From Dyadobacter arcticus (GTDB lineage: Bacteria > Bacteroidota > Bacteroidia > Cytophagales > Spirosomataceae): a DNA stretch of 64,000 bases. The stretch is taken from the NCBI RefSeq assembly GCF_011762185.1, contig NZ_JAASQJ010000001.1, forward strand, positions 930,001 through 994,000, read 5' to 3'. Position numbers and translations under genes: made by a program. Each line of letters begins with the position of its first letter. The stretch's first letter is position 1. Below, piece by piece: positions 1-8,715 of this stretch. The notes beneath the pieces were generated by a model that saw nothing but the letters and a program-made list of their open reading frames with translations, was not told the origin of the DNA and ran no database searches.

Positions 1-50
1 TTTTGACAAGATTTCCAACTCAAAAAATCCATCGTTAACAATCACTTTAA

Positions 51-3000
51 ATGAGTAAGTACAACATTATATTCATTCTAGGATTACTGGCATTGGGGTG
101 TGCCAAAAGTAAAATGGGTTCATCTGCATCCAAAGCCAGTACTGCAAAGGGCAGGAGAGCAGAAGTTCTATTTCTCGGTCACAACAGTAAGCACCACGAT
201 TCGGGAAAGTACGCGCCCTGGCTTTCAGTGAAATTGTTCAAAAGCGGGATTAACATGTCCTACACAGCTGATCCCAACGATCTCAACCCTGAAAACCTCA
301 GAAAATATGATGGACTGATCATTTACGCGAATCACGATTCCTTATCACCTTCGCAGGAAGCTGCGATGAAAGCTTTTGTAGAGGGCGGTAAGGGGTTAAT
401 TCCATTGCATTCAGCTTCCGGTTGTTTCCGGAATTCAGCCTGGTATATCAAAACAATTGGCGGCCAGTTTGCTTCTCATGGGGTTGGTTCGTTCAAAAAT
501 ACAATCCTGAAACCCGATCATCCGGTGATGAAAGGCATAACCAACTTCGAAACCTGGGACGAAAGTTATGTGCACAAAAACCTGAATGCCGATAAAACCG
601 TCATCGGCGAACGCGTGGAGGGAAATGTGCATGAACCTTACACCTGGGTGCGGAATGAAGGTAAGGGACGCGTTTTTTACACCGCATATGGTCACGAGGA
701 CAGCACCTGGACAAACAAAGGGTTTCTGGATTTGGTAAGAAACGGCGTACTATGGGCGGTTGGCGACGAAGTGAAAGCGGGAATTGCAGCACTAAATCTT
801 CCTAATGTGGATATTTACGATTCAGACACCATTTCACATTATACCAAAAGGCATGTAGTGCAAAAAATGCAGGAATCGCTTTCACCAGCAGAATCCAACA
901 AACTAACCCAGATACCTGCTGGTTTTGATATACAGCTTTTCGCATCCGAACCCGACATTACCAATCCGATTGCCATGGCCTGGGATGAACGCGGCCGACT
1001 TTGGGTGGTCGAGTCCGTGGATTATCCCAATACTTTCAAGGAAACAGATGGCGCCGCCAATGATCGGATCAAGATTTGCGAGGATACCAATAGCGATGGA
1101 AAAGCCGATAAATTCACCGTTTTTGCCGACAAGCTGAATATCCCGACCAGTATGGTTTTTTCAAATGACGGGATAATCGTCTCCATGGCGCCGGATTTCG
1201 TTTTTTTGAAAGATACCAATGGGGATGATGTGGCGGATGTGCGAGAAGTAATCATGACCGGCTGGGGCAAGAACGATACACACGCTGGTCCTTCCAATTT
1301 GCAGTATGGTTTTGATAACAAAATATGGGGTGTAAATGGCTACTCAGGCTTCAATGGGACAATTGATGGCAAAAAAATGACTTTCCCGCAAGGAGTTTAT
1401 CATTTCAAACCGGATGGGAAGGAATTCGCATTCCTTGGAAATAGCAGCAACAATACCTGGGGATTGGGGGTGACAGAAGATAATAATGTGTTTCTGTCAA
1501 CTGCCAATAATACCCACAGCGCATTCTATTCAATGTCGGGCAAGTACATGCAGCGGACGCTCGGAGATGACCAACCACCTGTTTTGGCTGTTCAAAAAAT
1601 CGATGGGCACTATGATGCGCATTCGATGACGCCCAATTTGCGCCAGGTCGACGTGGTAGGAGGTTTCACTTCTGCGGCGGGACATCATTTTTATACTGCC
1701 CGAAATTTCCCAAAAGAATACTGGAACCGCATTGCATTTGTATCGGAACCAACGATCAGATTGGTACATAATGCTATTCTGGAACCGGATGGGGCAGGTT
1801 TTAAAGAAAAAGACGGCTGGAATTTTATGGCCAGTTCGGATGAATGGTTTGGCCCGGTACAGGCAGAAACTGGCCCGGATGGCGCAGTCTGGATTTCTGA
1901 CTGGTACAATTTCATCATTCAGCACAATGTATTTGTTCCAGCCCAATCTCCAGCGGAATTTATAATGCCGTTCAAAGAGCAGCCTCACGGACCTGGAAAT
2001 GCATTCAGCAGCCCAATGCGGGATCTGAGTCATGGACGGATTTATAGGGTTATTTATAAGAATGCGAAGAAAACAAATGCATTAAAACTCTCGAAAAATG
2101 ATCTGCCGGGACTAGTAGCTGCATTGGAAAATGACAATATGTTTTGGCGTATGACCGCCCAGCGACTTATGGTGGAATCCAAAAAACTGTCCGTCGTTCC
2201 TGATCTCTACAAAATCATTAATAATCAAAAAGTGGATGAGATTGGATTGAATAGTCCCGCGGTGCATGCGTTATGGACTTTACATGGTCTTGGCGTTTTG
2301 GATGGTTCCAATGTGGAGGCTTTGCAAGTTGTAAACAAGGCACTTAGCCACCCCGCGGCGGGCGTCCGCAAAGCAGCGGCGAGTGTTCTGCCAAAAAATG
2401 AACAAAGCTTTGAGATGCTTCAGAAAGCGATCAAAGACCCAAGTCTCAATGCGAGATTAAGTGTTTTTATCGCATTGATGGAATTGCCTGCCTCGGAAAA
2501 AGTGGGGGAAGCAGTGTATAAGGCAGCATTGGAGGAGCAGAATGCAAAAGATCCCTGGTTATCGAAAGCGCTTCTGGCAGCGGCAATCCAGCATGAAAAA
2601 GGATTTTTGGCTGCTGCTCAAAAACAATCATTGAAATCTACATTCAGCGAACAAATCACTTCTGCACTGCAAAAGGAAATTTATCCATTGGGGAGAAGAA
2701 ATAGCCTTCAATTTCCTCCGGATGTTACGGGCAAAGAGATTGCGATTAAAGCCAGTGTGATCAAAGCCAAAGACAAACCATTGCAGGGATTTATTGCCGG
2801 GCAGGGCGGGAAAGATGATGGATATGCATTGTATATCCAGGATGGCAAACTTATTATGGCTGTAAAGCAACATGGTGTAGTTATTCAGGCAGCAACAAGT
2901 GAGCCGCTTCCTGAGAAATTTGATGTGGTAGCACGCCTTAAAAAATCCGGAGATATCAGCATTGACATTGACGGAAAACAGGTGGCGAAAGGGAAGGCGC

Positions 3001-3587
3001 ATATGTTGTTTGCAGCCCCATTAAGCAACAGTGTCAGGACTGGTGAAGATGTGGAAGGCGATGATAAAATGGGGACTTACGAAGGTAGATTTGGTTTTGT
3101 GGGTAATTTTCAAAAAGCGGTATTGGAATTAAACCGGCCATCGGACAATGATAAACCTGACAGCAGCGACCCTAAAAATATGGAAAGTTCTTCCGTGAAA
3201 TCTTCCAATGCATTAGTGATTGAGTTGAAAGTGGAGAAGGAAATTATGCAGTTTGATAAAAAGCTGATTACAGTAAAAGCCGGTCAGAAAGCGGTTATCA
3301 ACCTCGAAAACCCGGACGGAATGCAGCATAATTTGTTGATCATTAAGCCCGGCACTTTGCAGAAAGTGGGAAAGGCGGCCGATGAAATGCTCAGCGACCC
3401 AAAAGCAGCAGAAAAACAATATGTTCCCAAAATTCCGGAAGTACTTTATTCAACAAAACTTGTGAATTCCGGCGAAACAATCACACTCGAATTTACGGTG
3501 CCCACAGAACCTGGTGATTACCAATATGTATGCACATTTCCAGGTCACTGGCGAGGCATGAATGGAATCCTGCGGGTAGTAAAATAG
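51..3587 (+). CDS. ThuA / dehydrogenase-type beta-propeller / cupredoxin fusion lipoprotein
   Basis: This is a 1178-residue exported multidomain protein. The N-terminus is a lipoprotein signal with lipobox cysteine C17. Residues about 38-240 form a ThuA-like (glutamine-amidotransferase-fold) domain. From about 287 to 685 the sequence resembles the Pirellula/Verrucomicrobium 'membrane-bound dehydrogenase' beta-propeller, a soluble-quinoprotein-like fold. A HEAT-like helical stretch follows to about 890, then a LamG/DUF1080-like beta domain to about 1023. The last 120 residues are a plastocyanin/azurin-type cupredoxin with a complete type-1 copper set: H1093, C1161, H1166 and M1170. There is no CxxCH haem motif, although relatives often end in a cytochrome c. 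It probably acts in the periplasm or on the cell surface in sugar oxidation, with copper as the electron relay; the substrate is unknown. Confidence 0.85.
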   Translation: MSKYNIIFILGLLALGCAKSKMGSSASKASTAKGRRAEVLFLGHNSKHHDSGKYAPWLSVKLFKSGINMSYTADPNDLNPENLRKYDGLIIYANHDSLSPSQEAAMKAFVEGGKGLIPLHSASGCFRNSAWYIKTIGGQFASHGVGSFKNTILKPDHPVMKGITNFETWDESYVHKNLNADKTVIGERVEGNVHEPYTWVRNEGKGRVFYTAYGHEDSTWTNKGFLDLVRNGVLWAVGDEVKAGIAALNLPNVDIYDSDTISHYTKRHVVQKMQESLSPAESNKLTQIPAGFDIQLFASEPDITNPIAMAWDERGRLWVVESVDYPNTFKETDGAANDRIKICEDTNSDGKADKFTVFADKLNIPTSMVFSNDGIIVSMAPDFVFLKDTNGDDVADVREVIMTGWGKNDTHAGPSNLQYGFDNKIWGVNGYSGFNGTIDGKKMTFPQGVYHFKPDGKEFAFLGNSSNNTWGLGVTEDNNVFLSTANNTHSAFYSMSGKYMQRTLGDDQPPVLAVQKIDGHYDAHSMTPNLRQVDVVGGFTSAAGHHFYTARNFPKEYWNRIAFVSEPTIRLVHNAILEPDGAGFKEKDGWNFMASSDEWFGPVQAETGPDGAVWISDWYNFIIQHNVFVPAQSPAEFIMPFKEQPHGPGNAFSSPMRDLSHGRIYRVIYKNAKKTNALKLSKNDLPGLVAALENDNMFWRMTAQRLMVESKKLSVVPDLYKIINNQKVDEIGLNSPAVHALWTLHGLGVLDGSNVEALQVVNKALSHPAAGVRKAAASVLPKNEQSFEMLQKAIKDPSLNARLSVFIALMELPASEKVGEAVYKAALEEQNAKDPWLSKALLAAAIQHEKGFLAAAQKQSLKSTFSEQITSALQKEIYPLGRRNSLQFPPDVTGKEIAIKASVIKAKDKPLQGFIAGQGGKDDGYALYIQDGKLIMAVKQHGVVIQAATSEPLPEKFDVVARLKKSGDISIDIDGKQVAKGKAHMLFAAPLSNSVRTGEDVEGDDKMGTYEGRFGFVGNFQKAVLELNRPSDNDKPDSSDPKNMESSSVKSSNALVIELKVEKEIMQFDKKLITVKAGQKAVINLENPDGMQHNLLIIKPGTLQKVGKAADEMLSDPKAAEKQYVPKIPEVLYSTKLVNSGETITLEFTVPTEPGDYQYVCTFPGHWRGMNGILRVVK

Positions 3588-3636
3588 CAGGTAAAGGCTT
3601 TTAGATTTCAAACCATCATTTGTTAACTCTTCAAAA

Positions 3637-4374
3637 ATGACTTACTCGATTTCCAGATACTTACTTACTATCCTGCTCGTTCTCGCGGCTTTTGTGACAT
3701 TTGCCGCAAAACCGACAGACAAATCAGTTAAAAAAGCGATACGCGTTTTACTGGTCGGTGGCGGCTCTTCACATGATTTCGACAAATGGTATAAAGGGGA
3801 AGATGTGCAGACTTTGCAAAAAGACGGCCTGGCAACTGTAGAATACACCAGCGACCCAACTACAATTTTATCCAAACTGAAAGATGTAGATGTGCTGTAT
3901 CTCAGCAACAATCAGCCTATTGCAGATGAAGCAACGCGAAAAGCGATTTTTGCATTTGCAGATGCCGGAAAAGGGCTGGTATTGGCGCACCCAGCGCTTT
4001 GGTACAACTGGAAAGACTGGCCGGAATACAACCAAAAACTGGTAGGCGGCGGCTCAAATGGTCACAACAAATATGGTCCTTTTGATGTAACAATCACCAA
4101 TACAAACCACCCTGTAACAAAGGACGTACCCAAGCAATTCGATTTGAACGATGAACTTTACTACTATATCGCAGATACTTCCGGAACGCCGATCGAAGTA
4201 CTGGCAACTGCAAAAGCAGCCGATTCAGACAAAGTTTTCCCAAGCTTATTCATCGTAAAATATCCAAAAGGTAGGATTGTGGGAATCGCATTGGGCCACG
4301 ATGCCGCGTCACATACGATCGCGCCGTATCAGACCATTCTGCGGAATGCAGTGAAGTGGGCGGCGGGGCAATAG
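3637..4374 (+). CDS. Secreted ThuA domain protein
   Basis: A 245-residue protein with a Sec signal peptide (hydrophobic residues about 8-23, ending in FAA) followed by one ThuA domain. The domain has the characteristic opening strand, a GGGSSHDF turn, and a C-terminal stretch with a GHD motif followed by a conserved W near the end. ThuA was named from trehalose utilisation and is widespread in Bacteroidetes sugar-oxidation clusters, where it is thought to act on keto-sugars; its reaction is not firmly established. It lies 49 bp after a larger gene whose N-terminal domain is the same fold, so the two are probably co-transcribed and act on related substrates. Confidence 0.85.
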   Translation: MTYSISRYLLTILLVLAAFVTFAAKPTDKSVKKAIRVLLVGGGSSHDFDKWYKGEDVQTLQKDGLATVEYTSDPTTILSKLKDVDVLYLSNNQPIADEATRKAIFAFADAGKGLVLAHPALWYNWKDWPEYNQKLVGGGSNGHNKYGPFDVTITNTNHPVTKDVPKQFDLNDELYYYIADTSGTPIEVLATAKAADSDKVFPSLFIVKYPKGRIVGIALGHDAASHTIAPYQTILRNAVKWAAGQ

Positions 4375-4383
4375 TTTGCAGAA

Positions 4384-4522
4384 CCGTTGGCAAAAGCCGA
4401 CGGTAATTGAAAATTAATAAAAAATCAATTGCCGTCGGCTTCAGCCAACGGATATCTAGAAGAAGCAGAAAGTGAAGAAAAAATCAATCAAATAATCAAT
4501 TGCCGTCGGCTTCGGCCAACGG
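4384..4522. repeat. REP-like palindromic repeat, three copies
   Basis: Three 27-bp copies of one GC-rich palindromic sequence lie between two genes. They are at 4384-4410 (inverted), 4425-4451 and 4496-4522. The core reads roughly GCCGTCGGCTTCAGCCAACG. The first two copies face each other across a 14-bp AT-rich spacer and can form a long hairpin. The third is a direct copy ending 15 bp before the next start codon. The form is that of a repeated extragenic palindrome; no T-run makes it a classic terminator. Confidence 0.75.
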
Positions 4523-4537
4523 ATTAAAGAGAAAAAT

Positions 4538-5647
4538 ATGAGTCAAATTACAGTTGTTATTGTAGGAATGGGGTTTGGAAAAGAATTTATTCCCATTTAT
4601 CAAAGTCACCCAAATATCAAAGCTGTCGGAATTTGTACGCGTAGTAAAGAAACTCGTGATGAGCTGACGGCAAAATTTAATCTGGATCCCAATCTGGTTT
4701 TCGAGCATTTCGAGGACGTTCCCAAAAGAGATGATGTAGATGCAATCCATGTAGTAACCCCGGTTCCTGAGCATGCAAAAATGACCTTGGCGTCGCTGAA
4801 TGCGGGGAAGCATACAGCCTGTACCATTCCCATGGCCATGACGGTGGAGGACTGTACTGCCATTGTGGAAGCAAAACGGCGTTCGGGGAAGGTATATATG
4901 ATGATGGAAACTGCATTATATACCCGAGAGTTTTTATATGGATTGAAATTGGCAGAAAGTGGTGAACTCGGGCGTATTCAGTTTGTCCGGGGATCGCACA
5001 TTCAGGATATGAGCATGGAAGGATGGGGCGAATATTGGAAAGGCTATCCGCCTATGTTGAATGGAACGCATGCCATTTCGCCCCTTTTGAAAATCAATAA
5101 TACCATTGCAGAAACAGTAGTTTGTCATGGCTCCGGCCGCCTGGGAGAAGATTTGGCCAGCAGATATGGTTCCCCGTTTGCTGTTGAGACAGCGACTTTC
5201 ACATTGAGAAATTCGGATGTGATTGCGGAAGCCACACGTTCCTTATTCGATGTGGTACGCCAATATCGAGAGAGTTATGATGTATATGGCACCAAAATGT
5301 CGTTCGAATGGGAGCAGTTGCAAGACGAAAGCCACATTGTTTTTGATGGAGGCGAAAATGCAAAACGCATTGATGTGCCCGATACCGATGAGCTTTTGAT
5401 TGAGCCGATCAAGCATTTCACGAAACGCGAAAAAATCGACGATCCGAATCACGTTTCGTTCCTGCAAGGCGCCGGACACGGAGGTTCACACCCGCATTTG
5501 GTGCAGGAATTTATGGCGGCCATTGTCGAAGGAAGAGATTCGGCGGTAGATGCAGCTTTGGCAGCCAACTACACCTGCGCGGGAATTTGCGCGCATGAGT
5601 CCGCGATGAAAGGTGGCATACGCGTAGCTATTCCTAATTTCGAATAG
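4538..5647 (+). CDS. Gfo/Idh/MocA-family oxidoreductase lacking the EKP lysine
   Basis: A 369-residue cytoplasmic protein with an N-terminal Rossmann nucleotide-binding domain (GMGFGKEF turn near residue 11) and the C-terminal alpha/beta domain of the Gfo/Idh/MocA family. This family oxidises or reduces sugars and inositols with NAD(P). The usual E-K-P motif, whose lysine is catalytic, is replaced by T96-I97-P98 in an otherwise well-aligned stretch. A downstream GTHAISPLL segment occupies the position of the family's second active-site region. The gene is followed after only 14 bp by an epimerase-like gene, so they form an operon. It could be a 3-keto-sugar enzyme or a lyase/hydratase-like variant that keeps the cofactor but not the classical acid-base residue. 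Confidence 0.85.
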   Translation: MSQITVVIVGMGFGKEFIPIYQSHPNIKAVGICTRSKETRDELTAKFNLDPNLVFEHFEDVPKRDDVDAIHVVTPVPEHAKMTLASLNAGKHTACTIPMAMTVEDCTAIVEAKRRSGKVYMMMETALYTREFLYGLKLAESGELGRIQFVRGSHIQDMSMEGWGEYWKGYPPMLNGTHAISPLLKINNTIAETVVCHGSGRLGEDLASRYGSPFAVETATFTLRNSDVIAEATRSLFDVVRQYRESYDVYGTKMSFEWEQLQDESHIVFDGGENAKRIDVPDTDELLIEPIKHFTKREKIDDPNHVSFLQGAGHGGSHPHLVQEFMAAIVEGRDSAVDAALAANYTCAGICAHESAMKGGIRVAIPNFE

Positions 5648-5661
5648 AAATAAACCCGCCT

Positions 5662-6510
5662 ATGCTATTCGGAGCGAGCACTTTTATCTGGGTATCCCCA
5701 TTTTCAACGCAGAACATTGACTTGCTTACCAAAGTGAAGCATATGGGCTACGATATTATTGAAATAGCGGTAGAGGATACCACCATTATTGACTGGGATT
5801 TAATCAAAAGCGTAGCCTCAGACCTTGACCTGAAAATCACTGTGAGCGGTGCATTTGGCGTAGAGCGGGACATTTCCAGCACCGAGCCACATTACCGCGA
5901 ACTTGGTAAACAATACATAATCGATTGCATTAAAATCGCCGAAAATGTGGGTAGTCCCATTTTCGGCGGACCTGTTTATTCCGCTGTTGGCAAAACGCGT
6001 ATTGTTTCGGAGGAACAAAAGAAGCAGGAACGTGCATGGTGCGTAAATACTTTGATTGAAATAGGAAAAATTGCAGAAGATCATGGCGTAGTGGTTGGTT
6101 TGGAACCATTGAACCGGTTTGAAACAGATATGATCAATACCGTTGATCAGGCGTTGTCGATTGTGAGTGAAATATCGAGCCCTAATTTGAAAATCGTGCT
6201 GGATACTTTTCATTCCAACATTGAGGAAAAAGATATCCCTGTTTCCATACGCAAAATCGGGAAGGATTTGCTTTGCCATGTGCAAGGGAACGAGAGCGAC
6301 CGCGGAACGCCGGGAACCGGACATTTGGAATGGGAAGGGATCCGGAATGCATTGGTCGAGATTGGATATGATGGTGCAGTGGTGATCGAGACATTCGGCC
6401 AGCCGTCGAAAGAACTGGCAGCGGCGGCCTGTATCTGGCGCCCGCTGGCTAATAGTGCAGATGAACTGGCTAGCGAGGGACTGGAATTTTACAAAAGGCT
6501 CTTTTCCTGA
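5662..6510 (+). CDS. Sugar phosphate isomerase/epimerase (D-tagatose 3-epimerase-like)
   Basis: A 282-residue TIM-barrel protein of the xylose-isomerase-like superfamily, closest in pattern to D-tagatose/D-psicose 3-epimerases. The four expected metal ligands fall in order: E148 in LEPLNRFETD, D181 in VLDTFH, H206 in CHVQGN, and E243 in VIETF. There is no signal peptide, so it is cytoplasmic. It is translated 14 bp after the Gfo/Idh gene and 16 bp before the next, in a tight operon. Relatives epimerise ketoses or, in keto-glycoside pathways, cleave 3-keto-glycosides. The exact substrate cannot be read from sequence. Confidence 0.88.
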   Translation: MLFGASTFIWVSPFSTQNIDLLTKVKHMGYDIIEIAVEDTTIIDWDLIKSVASDLDLKITVSGAFGVERDISSTEPHYRELGKQYIIDCIKIAENVGSPIFGGPVYSAVGKTRIVSEEQKKQERAWCVNTLIEIGKIAEDHGVVVGLEPLNRFETDMINTVDQALSIVSEISSPNLKIVLDTFHSNIEEKDIPVSIRKIGKDLLCHVQGNESDRGTPGTGHLEWEGIRNALVEIGYDGAVVIETFGQPSKELAAAACIWRPLANSADELASEGLEFYKRLFS

Positions 6511-6526
6511 CATTTAAAATTTCCAT

Positions 6527-8602
6527 ATGCGCATTCTATTTGTTCTCTTTTTTGTTTTTAATGGTATTTTACTAAATGCTCAGATACCTGTCGATTTGAA
6601 AGGGTTTGACAAGAAAAAAGGCGCTCAGGCGACAGTTAGCGGCGAAACATTGCAGGTGGAGTGGCCAGTTGGAAATGCAGAATTTGGGAAAATTTTAATT
6701 GATTTAAGCAAAAATCAGCCTCTGATCAGCAGTTTGCAGATTGGGACAAAAGAGAAATTCAAAACCATTACCAGTAAGCTTGATCCTGCAATCATCCTCA
6801 CAGTTGGCAAACGGGACCTGGTTTCACAAAATGGCTGGAATATTTTCTTTGATAAAACTGCCTACTTACCCTACAAAACCTATGCGGTTACCTTGGATAA
6901 AACTGCTGCAAAAGTGGTGACGTCCGGTTCGCAAACGGAAGTAATAGTTGCCGGAGCGACTGCTGGTCCGTTTACAGGTTCAATTAACATTACGCTTTTC
7001 AATGGAAGTCCGTTAATGAATGTTGCGGCGGTGATGACAACTACTTTCGATTCTCTGGCGGTGATTTATGACGCTGGTTTGGTAAGCAAGCAAACTCCCT
7101 GGGAAAAGTTATGCTGGTCTGATACTGAAAATTTCATCCGGAGCACCAGCATTGCTAAAATGGATAGTTCGGAAACGAAGCCTGTCAAATACCGTACGAT
7201 CATCGGCGAAAGCAAAGAGGGTAGCCTCGCTGTTTTTCCGGCCCCGCACCAATATTTTTATCCTCTTGATAATTGTTACAATTTTGAACATGTCTGGTAT
7301 GGTCAAAATTACAGGAACTTGGTTCCCGGTTTTGCTATCGGCATTCGCCACGATTTGTTGGGGGATCGGCGATGGGTTCCCTGGTTCAATGCACCGCCGA
7401 ATACGCAGCAACGGTTTAACTTCTTTTGTTTGCTCAGCGGCGAAAAAGATGGTAAGGTATTGGAAAAGGTAAAAGCATTCACCCACAGCGATACTTATGA
7501 GCCACTTCCAGGCTATTATACCATGTCGAGCCATTTTCACCAGGAGCATGTGGACGATGTTTTTACAAAGAAACCTCTACCGGATATGCCGGGTTTTGTT
7601 AAGGCATTCAGGAATACGGGTGTTAACATTGTGCATTTGGGCGAATTTCATGGGCCAGGAAGTCCGCGCGGCCCCGAAGCGAAACGATGGCCCGAAATGA
7701 AAAGCATGTTCAGTGAATGTGCCAGGCTTTCGGGAGGGAATTTTCTGCTTTTGCCTGGTGAAGAACCTAACAATTTTTACGGCGGACATTGGATGAATAT
7801 TTTCCCCAAACCCATTTACTGGCTTATGTCGAGGGAAAAAGATCAGCCATTTGTAGAGGAAAGTAAAGAATACGGCAAGCTTTACCGAATCGGGAACAAG
7901 GAAGAAATGCTTAAACTGCTTGAAATAGAGAATGGTCTCGCTTGGACTGCTCATGCCCGAACGAAAGGATCGACAAGTTTTCCTGATAAATACAAGGAAG
8001 AGGCCTTCTATAAATCGGACCGTTTTCTTGGCGCTGCCTGGAAAGCAATGCCAGCGGATTTATCCCAGCCTAAATTAGGAAAACGGGTGCTGGACCTGAT
8101 GGACGACATGGCCAATTGGGGTCAGAAGAAATATGTAATCGCCGAGGCCGACCTGTTTCGCATTGAACCTAATTATGAGCTTTACGGGCATTTGAATGTC
8201 AATTACCTACAATTGGAGCAACTTCCGCGTTTTGAGGATGGCTGGCAGCCGGTGCTGGACGTGATGGAAAAAGGCAAATTCTTTGTCTCGACAGGCGAGG
8301 TATTGCTACCTTCATTTACGGTGAACAATGTACAGGCTGGTGAAACGACGAAGGCAGACTCAAAAGGTAATGTTGAGGTCAATCTGAATATTAAATGGAC
8401 TTTTCCTTTGAACCGGGCGGAAATCATTTCCGGAGATGGGAAAGAGGTATTTCACGATATTGTGAATTTGAATGGTACTGAGGCTTTTGGACAAAAAACA
8501 TTTCATTTTACCCAAAATCTGAAAAATAGAAAATGGGTAAGGTTGGAAGTCTGGGATGTTGCGGCAAATGGCGCATTTACGCAGATTATCTGGCTCGAAT
8601 AG
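6527..8602 (+). CDS. Secreted PHP/CehA-McbA-like putative metallohydrolase
   Basis: A 691-residue protein with a Sec signal peptide (cleavage near LNAQ, residue 19). The first 320 residues look beta-rich and are unrecognised. From about 330 a PHP-like layout appears: H336-F-H338, then H370/E373/H375, a GEE pair at 412-413, a T-A-H476 motif, and a late FVSTGEV motif. These fit the metal-binding pattern of CehA/McbA-type PHP hydrolases, but the match is by pattern only. The protein is cotranscribed with the epimerase (16-bp gap). A role in extracellular or periplasmic hydrolysis of a glycoside or ester is inferred from context. Confidence 0.6.
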   Translation: MRILFVLFFVFNGILLNAQIPVDLKGFDKKKGAQATVSGETLQVEWPVGNAEFGKILIDLSKNQPLISSLQIGTKEKFKTITSKLDPAIILTVGKRDLVSQNGWNIFFDKTAYLPYKTYAVTLDKTAAKVVTSGSQTEVIVAGATAGPFTGSINITLFNGSPLMNVAAVMTTTFDSLAVIYDAGLVSKQTPWEKLCWSDTENFIRSTSIAKMDSSETKPVKYRTIIGESKEGSLAVFPAPHQYFYPLDNCYNFEHVWYGQNYRNLVPGFAIGIRHDLLGDRRWVPWFNAPPNTQQRFNFFCLLSGEKDGKVLEKVKAFTHSDTYEPLPGYYTMSSHFHQEHVDDVFTKKPLPDMPGFVKAFRNTGVNIVHLGEFHGPGSPRGPEAKRWPEMKSMFSECARLSGGNFLLLPGEEPNNFYGGHWMNIFPKPIYWLMSREKDQPFVEESKEYGKLYRIGNKEEMLKLLEIENGLAWTAHARTKGSTSFPDKYKEEAFYKSDRFLGAAWKAMPADLSQPKLGKRVLDLMDDMANWGQKKYVIAEADLFRIEPNYELYGHLNVNYLQLEQLPRFEDGWQPVLDVMEKGKFFVSTGEVLLPSFTVNNVQAGETTKADSKGNVEVNLNIKWTFPLNRAEIISGDGKEVFHDIVNLNGTEAFGQKTFHFTQNLKNRKWVRLEVWDVAANGAFTQIIWLE

Positions 8603-8715
8603 GTCGCATAAACTTACCTGGAATAATGAGCGGTTGGAAATAGTTAATGCCGAGCCAAGTATAGAAAGCAAAAAGGCACCTCTTTTTAAGTAAAACTATT
8701 AAATCCTTAGTTTGA

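Noticed and set aside
1530..2033. A 167-residue frame on the - strand
   Set aside because: It lies wholly inside the first gene, antisense to conserved propeller sequence. It has no recognisable domain or start context.
5818..6513. A 231-residue frame on the - strand
   Set aside because: It is antisense to the epimerase gene, whose metal ligands are all in the + frame. The antisense protein looks random.
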